62,989 nucleotides of DNA from Xenorhabdus eapokensis (lineage in GTDB: Bacteria; Pseudomonadota; Gammaproteobacteria; Enterobacterales; Enterobacteriaceae), in contig NZ_MKGQ01000022.1 of NCBI RefSeq assembly GCF_001908105.1, forward strand, positions 1-62,989. Reading direction: 5' to 3'. Below the pieces are notes generated by a model. That model saw only the letters and a program-made list of their open reading frames with translations. It had not been told where the DNA came from and made no database searches. Below are positions 30,200 to 40,488 of the stretch, one piece after another. A program made the translations under genes and the position numbers. The first letter of the stretch is position 1. Each line of letters begins with the position of its first letter.

Positions 30200-30979
30200 A
30201 TGACCGATTTAACTGCTACCGCTCAGCGTGCGCTGGGTTTGATGGATTTAACTACACTTAATGATGATGATACGGATGAGAAAGTAACAACACTTTGTCG
30301 TCAGGCAAACAGTCCCGCCGGACCGACGGCCGCTATCTGTATCTACCCACGTTTTATCCCTGTGGCACGTAAGGTATTGCGCGAACAGGGAACCCCTGAT
30401 ATTCGCATTGCCACGGTGACTAACTTCCCGCATGGCAATGATAATATCGACATTGCACTGGCTGAAACTCGTGCTGCCATAGCTTATGGTGCTGATGAAG
30501 TGGATGTTGTGTTCCCTTATCGTGCCTTGATGGCGGGTAATGAGCAGATTGGTTTTAACTTGGTCACAGCCTGTAAAACGGTCTGTGCTGAATCAGGCGT
30601 CTGGCTAAAAGTCATTATTGAAACGGGTGAATTAAAAACAGCAGCTTTGATTCGCAAGGCATCGGAAATTGCAATTAAGGCTGGAGCGGATTTCATCAAA
30701 ACCTCAACCGGTAAGGTTCCTGTTAATGCAACGCTGGAAAGTGCCGAAATTATGTTGAGCGTGATCCGTGATATGGGCGTAGGTGATCGCGTTGGTTTTA
30801 AACCAGCAGGCGGTGTGCGTACTAGCGAAGAAGCGGCACAATATTTGGCGTTGGCAGAACGTATTATGGGAGACAAATGGGTTGATTCCCGTCATTTTCG
30901 TTTCGGTGCGTCCAGTTTGTTGGGTAGTTTGCTGACGACTCTTGGACATCAGAGCCAAAAGCAGAGTAGTGGTTATTGA
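30200..30979 (+). CDS. deoC: Deoxyribose-phosphate aldolase DeoC
   Basis: A 259-residue class I aldolase (E. coli also 259) that splits deoxyribose-5-phosphate into acetaldehyde and glyceraldehyde-3-phosphate. The Schiff-base lysine lies in [11 protein letters not shown] and the second essential lysine in [11 protein letters not shown]. The ATG at 30200 follows GGAGAG; the longer frame runs through the hairpin. Confidence 0.97.
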   Translation: MTDLTATAQRALGLMDLTTLNDDDTDEKVTTLCRQANSPAGPTAAICIYPRFIPVARKVLREQGTPDIRIATVTNFPHGNDNIDIALAETRAAIAYGADEVDVVFPYRALMAGNEQIGFNLVTACKTVCAESGVWLKVIIETGELKTAALIRKASEIAIKAGADFIKTSTGKVPVNATLESAEIMLSVIRDMGVGDRVGFKPAGGVRTSEEAAQYLALAERIMGDKWVDSRHFRFGASSLLGSLLTTLGHQSQKQSSGY

Positions 30980-31063
30980 GATCAATAATGACTGATTGCA
31001 CACACGCTAAGATAGGGTGCATTACTGCCATTCTTTTCAGATAATCATGATTGGGAGGTAGCT

Positions 31064-32419
31064 TTGTTTCTGGCACAGGAAATTATCCGCAAAAAACGTG
31101 ATGGTCATTCATTGAATGAAGAAGAGATCCGCTTCTTTATTAACGGTGTCCGCGATAATACGGTTTCCGAAGGGCAGATCGCTGCACTGGCAATGACTAT
31201 CTATTTCCATGACATGACGATGGAGGAGCGGGTCGCACTGACATTAGCGATGCGTGATTCTGGGACGGTTTTAGACTGGAAGCAATTGAATTTACCCGGC
31301 CCGATTGTCGATAAACACTCGACGGGCGGCGTAGGGGATGTTACTTCCCTGATGCTTGGCCCAATGGTGGCGGCTTGCGGGGGATATGTGCCAATGATAT
31401 CGGGTCGTGGCTTGGGGCATACCGGAGGAACGCTGGATAAATTAGCATCCATTCCCGGCTTTGATATTTTCCCTGATGAGCACCGTTTCCGCGATATTAT
31501 TCGCGATGTCGGTATTGCCATTATCGGGCAAACAAGTTTGCTGGCACCTGCGGATAAACGCTTTTATGCGACACGTGATATTACGGCAACTGTTGACTCT
31601 ATTCCTTTGATCACTGCCTCCATCTTGGGTAAAAAACTGGCCGAAGGGCTGGATGCTTTGGTCATGGATGTGAAAGTGGGTTCAGGGGCATTTATGCCGA
31701 CCTACGAACAATCAGAACAACTGGCCGAAGCTATCGTTGAAGTCGCCAATAGTGCGGGGTGCAAAACCACGGCACTATTGACGGATATGAATCAAGTTTT
31801 GGCATCCAGCGCGGGTAATGCTTTGGAAGTGCGTGAAGCCGTCCAATTCTTGACGGGGGAATACCGTAACCCTCGGTTATTTGAAGTTACCATGGCATTA
31901 TCTGCTGAAATGCTGGTTTCTGGTAATTTGGCTATCGATCGTGGCGATGCATACCGTAAGCTACAGGCAGCACTGGACAGTGGCAGCGCGGCGGAAACAT
32001 TTGGTCGCATGGTGGCAGCACAGAAAGGGCCAACTGATTTTGTCGAAAATTACACTCGCTACCTCCCAACGGCGAAATTTGTCAGGCCAGTATTGGCTGG
32101 CGAGGTGTTAGCTGAACAGAGATTAGCGGGAAAAAATTGCATCGTTGCAAAAATGGATACCAGAGCCTTAGGCATGTCTGTTGTTGCACTGGGCGGAGGA
32201 CGTCGTAAGGCGACAGATCCGATTAATTACAGTGTGGGGCTGAGTGATATCGTTGCGCTGGGCACAAAAGTGAACGCGGATACTCCCTTAGCAATCGTTC
32301 ATGCCAATAGCGAGAGTGCCTGGTATGAAGCCGCCGAAGCAGTACGTAAGGCGCTTGTCTTTAAGGAAAGCGAGACACAAGCCACCACACCTATGGTTTA
32401 TCGTTATATCCGTGGATAA
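31064..32419 (+). CDS. deoA: Thymidine phosphorylase DeoA
   Basis: A 451-residue pyrimidine-nucleoside phosphorylase. The signature segment [13 protein letters not shown] (phosphate site), [15 protein letters not shown] and GSGAFMP are present. It starts at a TTG ([14 protein letters not shown] after initiation), preceded by GGGAGG. E. coli deoA uses the same TTG start, which argues for conserved low initiation. The C-terminal part is slightly longer than in E. coli. Confidence 0.97.
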   Translation: MFLAQEIIRKKRDGHSLNEEEIRFFINGVRDNTVSEGQIAALAMTIYFHDMTMEERVALTLAMRDSGTVLDWKQLNLPGPIVDKHSTGGVGDVTSLMLGPMVAACGGYVPMISGRGLGHTGGTLDKLASIPGFDIFPDEHRFRDIIRDVGIAIIGQTSLLAPADKRFYATRDITATVDSIPLITASILGKKLAEGLDALVMDVKVGSGAFMPTYEQSEQLAEAIVEVANSAGCKTTALLTDMNQVLASSAGNALEVREAVQFLTGEYRNPRLFEVTMALSAEMLVSGNLAIDRGDAYRKLQAALDSGSAAETFGRMVAAQKGPTDFVENYTRYLPTAKFVRPVLAGEVLAEQRLAGKNCIVAKMDTRALGMSVVALGGGRRKATDPINYSVGLSDIVALGTKVNADTPLAIVHANSESAWYEAAEAVRKALVFKESETQATTPMVYRYIRG

Positions 32420-32496
32420 ATCATACAAGCATTTAAATTGATTTTAATAGCTGGCAGTTTCCGCATTGATAGCGTGAATTGACGCAGGAGAAAATT

Positions 32497-33720
32497 ATGA
32501 AACGTACATTCATCATGGTATTGGATTCCTTTGGTATCGGTGCAACGGCTGATGCTGAAAAGTTTGGTGATAAGGGATCTAACACTTTGGGTCATATTGC
32601 AGAACGTTGTGCCCGTGGTGAGGCGGATATTGGCCGCAAGGGGGCACTACATTTGCCAAACCTGAGCCGTCTGGGATTGGGCAAGGCAGCGGAAGGATCT
32701 TGCGGAACGTTCCCGATTGGCCTGGATAAAGATGCCGAAATTATCGGCGCTTATGGTTACGCGAGCGAACTTTCTTCTGGTAAAGACACGCCGTCAGGAC
32801 ATTGGGAAATTGCCGGCGTTCCGGTTCTGTTTGACTGGGGTTATTTCCATGACGAAGAAAACAGCTTCCCGCAGGAATTGCTGGATAAACTGGTCGAACG
32901 GGCAAATCTGCCTGGTTATCTGGGTAACTGTCACTCTTCTGGCACCGTTATTTTGGACAAGTTGGGTGAGGAGCATATGAAAAGCGGTAAACCGATTTTC
33001 TATACCTCTGCGGATTCTGTCTTCCAGATTGCTTGCCATGAAGAGACGTTTGGCTTGGATCGTCTGTATGAGCTGTGTGAAATTGCTCGTGAAGAGTTGA
33101 ATATTGGCGAATATAACATTGGCCGCGTTATTGCCCGTCCCTTTGTGGGTGATAAAGCCGGGAATTTCCAGCGTACTGGCAACCGTCATGATTTAGCCGT
33201 TGAGCCACCAGCCCCAACTGTCCTGAAAAAACTACTTGATGAAAAGCAAGGTGAAGTGGTTTCCATTGGCAAAATTGCAGATATCTACGCGAATGTAGGG
33301 ATCACCAAAAAGGTCAAGGCAACAGGCATTGATGCCTTGTTTGATGCTTCGCTGATTGAAATGGAGCAAGCGGGAGATAACACCATCGTATTTACCAACT
33401 TTGTGGATTTTGATTCTTCCTATGGTCACCGCCGTGATGTCGCCGGTTACGCGGCAGCACTGGAGCTGTTTGACCGTCGTTTACCAGAAATGCTGAAATT
33501 GGTTAAAGAAGATGACATTCTGATCTTGACCGCTGACCACGGTTGTGACCCAACTTGGGCGGGAACAGATCACACCCGTGAACATGTTCCGGTTCTGGTT
33601 TACGGACCTAAAGTTAAACCAGGTTCACTAGGACATCGTGAAACGTTCGCCGACATGGGGCAGACAGTAGCAAAATACTTCGATCTGACACCAATGGATT
33701 ACGGCAAAGCGATGTTTTAG
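32497..33720 (+). CDS. deoB: Phosphopentomutase DeoB
   Basis: A 407-residue alkaline-phosphatase-superfamily mutase converting (deoxy)ribose-1-phosphate to 5-phosphate. Metal ligands lie in [12 protein letters not shown] at the start and [20 protein letters not shown] near the end; the active threonine is in [10 protein letters not shown]. The ATG at 32497 follows CAGGAG. It matches the E. coli length. Confidence 0.97.
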   Translation: MKRTFIMVLDSFGIGATADAEKFGDKGSNTLGHIAERCARGEADIGRKGALHLPNLSRLGLGKAAEGSCGTFPIGLDKDAEIIGAYGYASELSSGKDTPSGHWEIAGVPVLFDWGYFHDEENSFPQELLDKLVERANLPGYLGNCHSSGTVILDKLGEEHMKSGKPIFYTSADSVFQIACHEETFGLDRLYELCEIAREELNIGEYNIGRVIARPFVGDKAGNFQRTGNRHDLAVEPPAPTVLKKLLDEKQGEVVSIGKIADIYANVGITKKVKATGIDALFDASLIEMEQAGDNTIVFTNFVDFDSSYGHRRDVAGYAAALELFDRRLPEMLKLVKEDDILILTADHGCDPTWAGTDHTREHVPVLVYGPKVKPGSLGHRETFADMGQTVAKYFDLTPMDYGKAMF

Positions 33721-33793
33721 TTTTTGGCGGAGATCTTAGGGACTCCCTATTTTCATCTATTTTGATACGTAATAAAAACAAGGAAATAAATTT

Positions 33794-34510
33794 ATGGCTA
33801 CCCCACATATTAATGCTGAGATGGGCGATTTTGCTGATGTTGTTTTGATGCCTGGTGACCCACTGCGTGCAAAATACATTGCGGAAACTTTCTTGGAAGA
33901 TGCTCGTCAGGTTAACGATGTCCGCGGCATGCTGGGTTTCACCGGTACTTACAAAGGCCGCCGCATCTCTGTTATGGGGCATGGAATGGGTATCCCATCT
34001 TGCTCTATCTATGCCAAAGAGCTGATCACTGAATTTGGTGTTAAAAAAATCATTCGCATCGGTTCCTGTGGTGCGGTTAGCGAAGACGTTAAAATCCGTG
34101 ATGTTGTGATCGGTATGGGGGCATGTACTGATTCCAAAGTAAACCGCCTGCGTTTTAAAGATCACGACTTCGCTGCTATTGCTGACTTTGATCTGGTTCG
34201 TAATGCCGTTGATGCAGCGAAGGCGAAGAATATCACCACACGTGTTGGCAATATCTTCTCCGCGGATCTGTTCTATACACCAGATCCTCAAATGTTCGAC
34301 GTAATGGAAAAATACGGCATTCTGGGTGTTGAAATGGAAGCCGCGGGTATTTACGGTGTTGCTGCTGAATTTGGCGCAAAAGCGTTGGCGATTTGTACTG
34401 TTTCTGACCATATCCGTACGGGTGAACAAACCACCGCTGAAGAGCGGCAAAATACATTTAATGACATGATCGAGATTGCGCTTGAATCCATTTTGCTGGG
34501 TGACAATTAA
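33794..34510 (+). CDS. deoD: Purine-nucleoside phosphorylase DeoD
   Basis: A 238-residue hexameric purine-nucleoside phosphorylase. [29 protein letters not shown] and the purine/ribose-site segment [17 protein letters not shown] are diagnostic. The ATG follows AAGGA. It closes the nupC-deoCABD unit and a terminator follows. Confidence 0.98.
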   Translation: MATPHINAEMGDFADVVLMPGDPLRAKYIAETFLEDARQVNDVRGMLGFTGTYKGRRISVMGHGMGIPSCSIYAKELITEFGVKKIIRIGSCGAVSEDVKIRDVVIGMGACTDSKVNRLRFKDHDFAAIADFDLVRNAVDAAKAKNITTRVGNIFSADLFYTPDPQMFDVMEKYGILGVEMEAAGIYGVAAEFGAKALAICTVSDHIRTGEQTTAEERQNTFNDMIEIALESILLGDN

Positions 34511-34550
34511 AAAAGCGTCAATAGTTTTAGCATTTTATTAAAAAATTATA

Positions 34551-34582
34551 AGCCCTTTCCGTTATTGGAGAGGGCTTTTGTT
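34551..34582 (+). terminator. Terminator of the deo operon
   Basis: AGCCCTTTCC pairs with GGAGAGGGCT (one mismatch) over six bases, then TTTGTTT follows. Confidence 0.88.
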
Positions 34583-35237
34583 TATAAATCACACGCCAAA
34601 TTATATCTATTATTAAGAATAGGCTTTAGTCGTTTATTTAATGAATGCTTTCTTTTTTTTTCTAATTTGATTAGAAAATGAATAAAAAATAATAAACTTA
34701 ATATAACCTGAATAATCTTTTTAAGAAATATTTTCAATTGATAATTAGTTTGATAATCATATTTTTTGGATAAATATCCTGTTTTTATATTGAACGGCCA
34801 GATAATCATGACAATAAAAACTAAATGTTATGATTATGTCTGGATAATAAAATTCACCTCCCTTTCAGACAGATAAAATAGAGCAATAAAACAACACCAA
34901 TTAAGATGCTAAATTACTAAACATTGTTCGATATAATTTAGGGGAATAACCCAAAATTGGAAAATAATCAGTAAAATATACTACTCATTATGCGTACTTT
35001 TTGGGAAAAATTCATATTTCATATGATGTTAAGGAGCATAAGTAGATTTATCGACTGAAATTTGACTTAAGGTTTATTATGTAGAATGATATTGCCGGTT
35101 TGGTTTATTTTGACAGGTTATGATCTACGTCAAAAAACTAAATAATCATTTGCCTAAGTGTCAGAATTTAATTTCTGTGCTTCGGCTTCCCTTTGGTTAT
35201 TAATATCTACTTTTCGATTAAAGGAATAAGTTAAATT
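34583..35237. other. AT-rich region upstream of the fimbrial operon
   Basis: This 650-base, strongly AT-rich region holds no convincing gene. A 75-codon minus-strand frame near 34582-34809 is Lys/Ile/Leu-rich with no ribosome site or recognisable domain. The fimbrial promoter must lie near its right end; TTGACA occurs at 35110-35115 but without a well-spaced -10. No inverted repeat pair flanking the promoter, as in P. mirabilis mrp phase switching, and no recombinase gene was seen. Confidence 0.6.
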
Positions 35238-35777
35238 ATGAAACTGAACAAATTAGCGATGGTTGTAGGTTTTGGTGTGGCTTTAGCTGCTGGCACTGCA
35301 AGTGCGACTAACCAAGGTAGTGGTACAGTTAAATTCAAAGGCTCTATCATTGATGCACCTTGCTCAATCAAAAACACCAATGTTGAAGTTGATCTGGGTG
35401 CCGTTTCCAGTCACGTTCTGAAAGATGGCGGCCGTTCAGCTTCCAAATCTTTCAAAATTGAGTTAGAAGGTTGTACTACTGAGACTCAAAAAAGCGTGAA
35501 AACCACCTTTACTGGCGCAGAAGCGAGTGAGAAAGGTTTACTGGCTATCGAAGGTACAGCACAAGGTGCAGCAATTGCAATCACTAACCACGGAAACAAA
35601 GTGATTCCTTTGGGAACAGAATCAGACGCAATGTCTCTGCATGATGGCAACAACGATCTGAACTTCGCGGCACATCTGAAAGGTTTGACAGTAGTAGGAG
35701 AAGACGGTAAGAGCACTGAAGAAGTGAAACCAGGTGATTTCACTGCTATCGCAAACTTTACTTTAAACTACCTATAA
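35238..35777 (+). CDS. mrxA: Major fimbrial subunit (MrxA/MrpA type pilin)
   Basis: A 179-residue chaperone-usher pilin. The signal peptide (LAMVVGFGVALAAGTASA) is followed by the donor strand region and the conserved cysteine pair (IIDAPCSI and LEGCTTET). It ends with the beta-zipper motif GDFTAIANFTLNYL, which has the penultimate tyrosine typical of pilins. In X. nematophila the MrxA pilin builds mannose-resistant fimbriae and, from my recall, is toxic to insect gut cells. A 410-base gap with a hairpin separates it from the usher, which fits high pilin and low usher expression. Confidence 0.9.
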   Translation: MKLNKLAMVVGFGVALAAGTASATNQGSGTVKFKGSIIDAPCSIKNTNVEVDLGAVSSHVLKDGGRSASKSFKIELEGCTTETQKSVKTTFTGAEASEKGLLAIEGTAQGAAIAITNHGNKVIPLGTESDAMSLHDGNNDLNFAAHLKGLTVVGEDGKSTEEVKPGDFTAIANFTLNYL

Positions 35778-35812
35778 TATTGCAAGCTATCTGATAATTT
35801 TTATTGCTTGAA

Positions 35813-35856
35813 TATCAGGAAATTCACTTTAATTGTTAACCTTGACTTTCCTGATA
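35813..35856 (+). terminator. Intercistronic hairpin after the pilin gene
   Basis: TATCAGGAAA and TTTCCTGATA form a perfect 10-base inverted repeat with a 24-base loop, 36 bases past the pilin stop. A second small repeat (CAAGC and GCTTG) lies just before. There is no good T tract, so mRNA stabilisation or partial termination between pilin and usher is more likely than full termination. Confidence 0.55.
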
Positions 35857-36189
35857 ATATATTTAGGGTATTTCTGGGATATAACGTGTCAGTAAGGTAT
35901 GACTACAATATTCTGTAACCCGATATTTTTTATTGATGTAAATCAATATTATTACTTATTGAGTAAAACAGATTGTGTCATTAACAAAGCTATCCCTATA
36001 GAAGTAAATTGAAATACCCTTTTTTATTTAACTAACCTCAGTATCGGTCAGGCTCCTCAATTTAGATCGATGAACTTTAATGACGCCATGTATGAGGTAA
36101 GAACTCTTGTGCGCTTACAGACTTGGTTATGTCTGACAGGCGGCTAATTTCAAACTGGATGATTAACGATTCATTGTTCAGAGGATGCT

Positions 36190-38853
36190 ATGGTTTTGTT
36201 TTCAGATTCTATGAGTCATGATTTTTTATCTAAAAATAGAAAAATAATCAGTAATAAAAAGACAAGCAGTAATAGAAATAGTGTGATTAATCAAAAAAGA
36301 ATAGCTAATAAAATAAAAACAAGGCACTTACTGTTTGGCATTAATCCTCTTTTTACTCTTATCCTGTTTGCATTGTCTGGTATTCAGGTTGCTCATTCCA
36401 GATCATCAGTCGAATTCAATATTGGTGCACTGGATATCAATGAACGTACCAATATTGATTTGGATAAATTTGCCCGTGCAGGTTATATCATGCCGGGTAA
36501 TTATATGATGAGTGTGCGGATGAATCAGCATGAACTTCCGGATACCTATTCTATCGATTTTATTGCGCCACCTGATGAGCCAAAAGGTAGTGAAGCCTGT
36601 ATATCTCCTGAATTGGTGAAACAAATCGCTCTGAAACAACAGTGGGTAGAAAAATTAGGCTGGCAGAATGAGGGTAAATGCCTTGATCTTAATACGTTGC
36701 CAGGTATGTCAGCCAGAGGTGACCTCGCCACTTATACGCTTTATTTGATCATACCTAAAATTTATCTGGAATATGACTTACCAGACTGGGATCCCCCTGC
36801 TCGTTGGGATAATGGGATAGCCGGATTACTGTTTGATTATAACGTTAACGCCCAAACCTCTAAACCCGTTCACGGTAGTAATAACCAACAGATAAGTGCC
36901 ATCGGAACAGCAGGGATGAATGTCGGGGAGTGGCGTTTTCGGGCTGACTGGCAGGCCAGATATAACCGTTTCAAAAACCAGGATGGTGATAAATGGGAGG
37001 ATTCTGAGGGCAGAGAACGTCATTGGGATTGGAGTCGTTACTATGTATATCGTGCTATCCCTCGTCTGGAAGCGAAATTGACATTGGGTGAGGATTACCT
37101 CAATTCCAGTATTTTCGATAGTTTCCGCTATACGGGCGTCAGCGTAGTGACTGATGAAAATATGTTGCCACCGAATTTACGTGGATATGCGCCTGAAGTC
37201 ACAGGTGTAGCACGGACTAATGCCAAGGTGACGGTTAAGCAACAGGGGAGAGTGCTGTATGAAACTCAGGTCGCTTCTGGTCCATTCCGTATTCAGGATC
37301 TTAGTGATGCAGTAGTCGGAACACTGGACGTCAGAGTCGAAGAGCAAGACGGTGGTGTGCAAGAGTTTCAGGTCAATACTGCGACGATCCCTTATCTGAC
37401 CCGCCCCGGACGAGTACAGTATAAATTTGTGGGTGGTCAATCCACGAATGATAAGCATCGTCGCGAAGGGCCTGCGTTCGGCTTAGGCGAATTCTCGTGG
37501 GGAATTAACAACGGTTGGTCGTTGTATGGTGGTCTCTTAGCTGCGGGAGATTATAACGCTTTATCACTGGGGATCGGCCGTGACTTGATGATGTTTGGGG
37601 CATTATCGTTTGATATGACAGAATCGAGGGCAAGATTACCAGGAGAAAACAAAACCCTGACAGGGGGATCTTATCGTCTTAGTTATTCGAAACGTTTTGA
37701 TCGATATAACAGTCAGGTGACGTTTGCCGGATATCGTTTCTCCGAGCGCAATTTCATGAATATGGGGCAGTATATCGATCGTCGCTATCGCAACACTTTT
37801 TCCAATAGCGGCAAAGAGATGTATACCATTACCTTCAACAAGCAATTTACAGATATTGGTTTAAATGCCTACCTTAACTATAGCCATCAAACTTACTGGA
37901 ATCGGCCAACAAACGATCGCTATAACCTTTCCTTATCCAAGTATTTTGATATTGGGCGTTATAAAAATATTAGCGTCAATCTGTCAGCCTATCGTAACAA
38001 TTTTGACAATAAAAAAGATGATGGCATGTATCTGAATCTTTCCATTCCGTGGGGAGAAAGTGGCACTGTCAGCTACAATGGATTAGTTAATCGTCAGGGC
38101 AATGCACATACAGTGGGTTATTTTGATCGTATTGATGATCGCAATAACTATCGTATTTCAATGGGGACGAGTATCGGTGGCAGGGCGTCAGTTGACGGCT
38201 ATTACAACCATTATGGCGACCAGACATTACTCACTGCCAGTGCCAGTTATCGGGATGGTGGCAATACTACGGCAGCCCTTGGCCTGCAAGGTGGCGTAAC
38301 GGTAACGGCAAAAGGGGCTGCCCTGCACCGTACTAATATGCCTGGTGCAACTCGCCTGATGGTAGATACAGAAGGGGTTAGCAATGTGCCTATTCGCGGA
38401 TTTGGTTCAGCGGTACATACCAACTACTTTGGCAAAGCCGTACTGGCCGATGTGAATAACTACTATCGCAACAGAGCAAATATTGACTTAGATAACTTAC
38501 CTGATGATGTAGAGGCACTGCGTTCTGTTCAGCAGGCAACCTTAACGGAAGGTGCGATTGGTTATCGTAAATTCCAAGTGATATCAGGAATTAAGGCGAT
38601 GACAGTCATCCGGTTACCTGACGGTTCATTCCCACCTTTTGGTGCTTCTGTCTTGAATTCTGCTCAGCGTGAAATCGGGATTGTCAGTGATGATGGATAT
38701 GCTTATCTGAGTGGAATAAATCAGGGGGAAAAACTGCAAGTACATTGGGATGGACAAGCTCAGTGCGAGATTACAGTGCCAGATGAAATGACGTCAGAGT
38801 CTTTAACTTCACTTTTGCTACCTTGCCAGTTTTTAACAGGTGATGATAAGTAA
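36190..38853 (+). CDS. mrxC: Fimbrial outer-membrane usher
   Basis: An 887-residue FimD/PapC-family usher that forms the assembly pore. The order is a long signal region, the N-terminal chaperone-binding domain (SVEFNIGALDINERTNIDL), 24-strand barrel with plug (VTVKQQGRVLYETQVASGPF), and C-terminal domains ending in a cysteine pair (QCEITVP and LLPCQFL). The N-terminal extension before the mature part is about 70 residues, longer than usual, with a Lys/Asn/Ser-rich stretch ahead of the hydrophobic core. The start at 36190 follows AGAGGATGCT; a later start at residue 8 is also possible. Confidence 0.95.
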   Translation: MVLFSDSMSHDFLSKNRKIISNKKTSSNRNSVINQKRIANKIKTRHLLFGINPLFTLILFALSGIQVAHSRSSVEFNIGALDINERTNIDLDKFARAGYIMPGNYMMSVRMNQHELPDTYSIDFIAPPDEPKGSEACISPELVKQIALKQQWVEKLGWQNEGKCLDLNTLPGMSARGDLATYTLYLIIPKIYLEYDLPDWDPPARWDNGIAGLLFDYNVNAQTSKPVHGSNNQQISAIGTAGMNVGEWRFRADWQARYNRFKNQDGDKWEDSEGRERHWDWSRYYVYRAIPRLEAKLTLGEDYLNSSIFDSFRYTGVSVVTDENMLPPNLRGYAPEVTGVARTNAKVTVKQQGRVLYETQVASGPFRIQDLSDAVVGTLDVRVEEQDGGVQEFQVNTATIPYLTRPGRVQYKFVGGQSTNDKHRREGPAFGLGEFSWGINNGWSLYGGLLAAGDYNALSLGIGRDLMMFGALSFDMTESRARLPGENKTLTGGSYRLSYSKRFDRYNSQVTFAGYRFSERNFMNMGQYIDRRYRNTFSNSGKEMYTITFNKQFTDIGLNAYLNYSHQTYWNRPTNDRYNLSLSKYFDIGRYKNISVNLSAYRNNFDNKKDDGMYLNLSIPWGESGTVSYNGLVNRQGNAHTVGYFDRIDDRNNYRISMGTSIGGRASVDGYYNHYGDQTLLTASASYRDGGNTTAALGLQGGVTVTAKGAALHRTNMPGATRLMVDTEGVSNVPIRGFGSAVHTNYFGKAVLADVNNYYRNRANIDLDNLPDDVEALRSVQQATLTEGAIGYRKFQVISGIKAMTVIRLPDGSFPPFGASVLNSAQREIGIVSDDGYAYLSGINQGEKLQVHWDGQAQCEITVPDEMTSESLTSLLLPCQFLTGDDK

Positions 38854-38982
38854 ATTGTAATAAAACGATCCAAAAAATCGTTATTTAATAGAGTATTATG
38901 TTTATTCGATCTGAAAAATGCGGCGATTAGCCAGTGCAGCAATATAAACATGGGTCTCTTTTGAGCTTGAGCAAATGACACT

Positions 38983-39741
38983 ATGAAACTGAAAAATATT
39001 CTAATGATAACCGCTATGACGGTAAGTAGTTTGATGCCAATTCATCAGGCAACGGCCGCGATAGCGTTAGATCGCACGCGTGTGATTTTTAATGGCAATA
39101 CCAAATCCGTCAGTCTGAACATTGAAAATCAGCATCTCGATTTGCCTTATTTGGCACAGGCATGGATTGAAGATGATAAGGGAAATAAGATCAATAGCCC
39201 GATTGTGGTTGTTCCACCGGTACAACGTGTTGAGGCTGGGGCGAAGAGCCAGGTTAAAATTCAAACACTGCCGGCGATAGCCCAATTACCACAAGATAGG
39301 GAAAGTCTGTTCTATTTCAACATACGTGAAATTCCACCACGCAGTGAAAAATCAAACGTGCTGCAAATCGCTTTGCAGACTCGCGTCAAATTGTTTTATC
39401 GCCCGGAAGCCGTGATTGCACGCCGTATTGATCTTGATAATCCCTGGCAGGAAAAACTTACCCTAACCCGTGAAGGCAATCAATACGTGGTGAATAACCC
39501 AACACCTTATTACATCACTATTTCAGAAGCCTCGAATAAGGTGAACGGTAAAAGTGTGGCGGGATTTGAACCTCTTATGTTGGCACCCAGAAGCAGTGAA
39601 AAACTGGGAGGCACCACTAACTCATTAGGTAATACACCAGTACTGACCTATGTCAATGATTATGGTGGACGCCCACAGTTAACATTCAATTGTAGTGGCA
39701 ATACTTGCGCAGTGACAAAAGTTGTGACTGATGGAAACTAA
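38983..39741 (+). CDS. mrxD: Periplasmic fimbrial chaperone
   Basis: A 252-residue PapD-type chaperone with a signal peptide (ILMITAMTVSSLMPIHQATA). The G1-strand motif and family signature ESLFYFNIREIPPRSE is present, with basic residues for pilin C-terminal anchoring (the Arg in LDRTRVIFNG and the Lys in ALQTRVKLFYRP). It shields pilin subunits for delivery to the usher. The C-terminal cysteine pair (FNCSGNTCAV) suggests the FGS-subclass with an extra disulfide. Confidence 0.95.
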   Translation: MKLKNILMITAMTVSSLMPIHQATAAIALDRTRVIFNGNTKSVSLNIENQHLDLPYLAQAWIEDDKGNKINSPIVVVPPVQRVEAGAKSQVKIQTLPAIAQLPQDRESLFYFNIREIPPRSEKSNVLQIALQTRVKLFYRPEAVIARRIDLDNPWQEKLTLTREGNQYVVNNPTPYYITISEASNKVNGKSVAGFEPLMLAPRSSEKLGGTTNSLGNTPVLTYVNDYGGRPQLTFNCSGNTCAVTKVVTDGN

Positions 39742-39860
39742 TTAAGTTGCATTGATGGCGCTCCGTCAACCCAGGTGTTGACGGGGCATCAACACAGAAT
39801 TAGCCGAAATACGATGCGTTTTTTTCGGTAATTAGTTGGATAAATGTAGGGTAAATAATA

Positions 39861-40424
39861 ATGAATCCGTTAAGCATCAGATTATCCAGATATGTATTGC
39901 CGATGCTGTTTCTTTTCGGCATGGGTAGCCAGCAAAGTGCCTATGCACGGGATAATCTGCGTCAGGATGTCAGAATTACGCTAACTGTACTTGCTCCCAC
40001 TTGCTCGATTGAGACAAAAGATCAAAACATAGAAGTGGATTTTGGAAATATTCTTAACAGCGATCTTTATCTGAAACATCGTACCAAGAGCAAGCCATTT
40101 TATCTGAACTTAAAGGATTGTGATCCTCAGATGATAAAACGTCTAAGGATAAAATTCTTGGGAGAGGTGAGCCAAGAGCTACCGGGATTATTGGCAGTGA
40201 GATCTAACGATCGTCTTCATGGCATTGCTATTGGTATGGAAAAAATGGATGGTACGCCGATGCCATTTAATAAAACCAGTGCATTCCCATTATTAGCTAA
40301 TAGCAGAGATAACAAGATTACATTCCAGGCGTATGTACAAGCTACTCCCCGCGTTATTCGAGAGAAAAAGATAGGTGTTGGTCCATTTACGGCAATCGCG
40401 ACTTTTGAAGTTAATTACGACTAG
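39861..40424 (+). CDS. mrxG: Minor fimbrial subunit (MrpG-like)
   Basis: A 187-residue pilin-fold protein. The signal peptide is followed by VRITLTVLAPTCSIETKDQN and LKDCDPQM (disulfide cysteines), and it ends in GPFTAIATFEVNYD, the subunit-interaction strand. Its place between chaperone and adhesin matches MrpG, a linker or tip-adaptor subunit. Overall similarity to the major pilin is low outside these motifs. Confidence 0.85.
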   Translation: MNPLSIRLSRYVLPMLFLFGMGSQQSAYARDNLRQDVRITLTVLAPTCSIETKDQNIEVDFGNILNSDLYLKHRTKSKPFYLNLKDCDPQMIKRLRIKFLGEVSQELPGLLAVRSNDRLHGIAIGMEKMDGTPMPFNKTSAFPLLANSRDNKITFQAYVQATPRVIREKKIGVGPFTAIATFEVNYD

Positions 40425-40488
40425 TCATGCTGACTGGTTTTTCATCCACGATCTTTAGTCAGAGTTTGATGTTATTGGAAAATAAGTT

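Noticed and set aside
33614..34450. 278-codon minus-strand frame opposite deoD
   Set aside because: It overlaps deoB and deoD entirely and has no recognisable domain; it reflects codon bias.
34582..34809. 75-codon hydrophobic minus-strand frame in the gap before the fimbrial operon
   Set aside because: Its Lys/Ile/Leu composition follows from AT-richness, and it overlaps the deo terminator.
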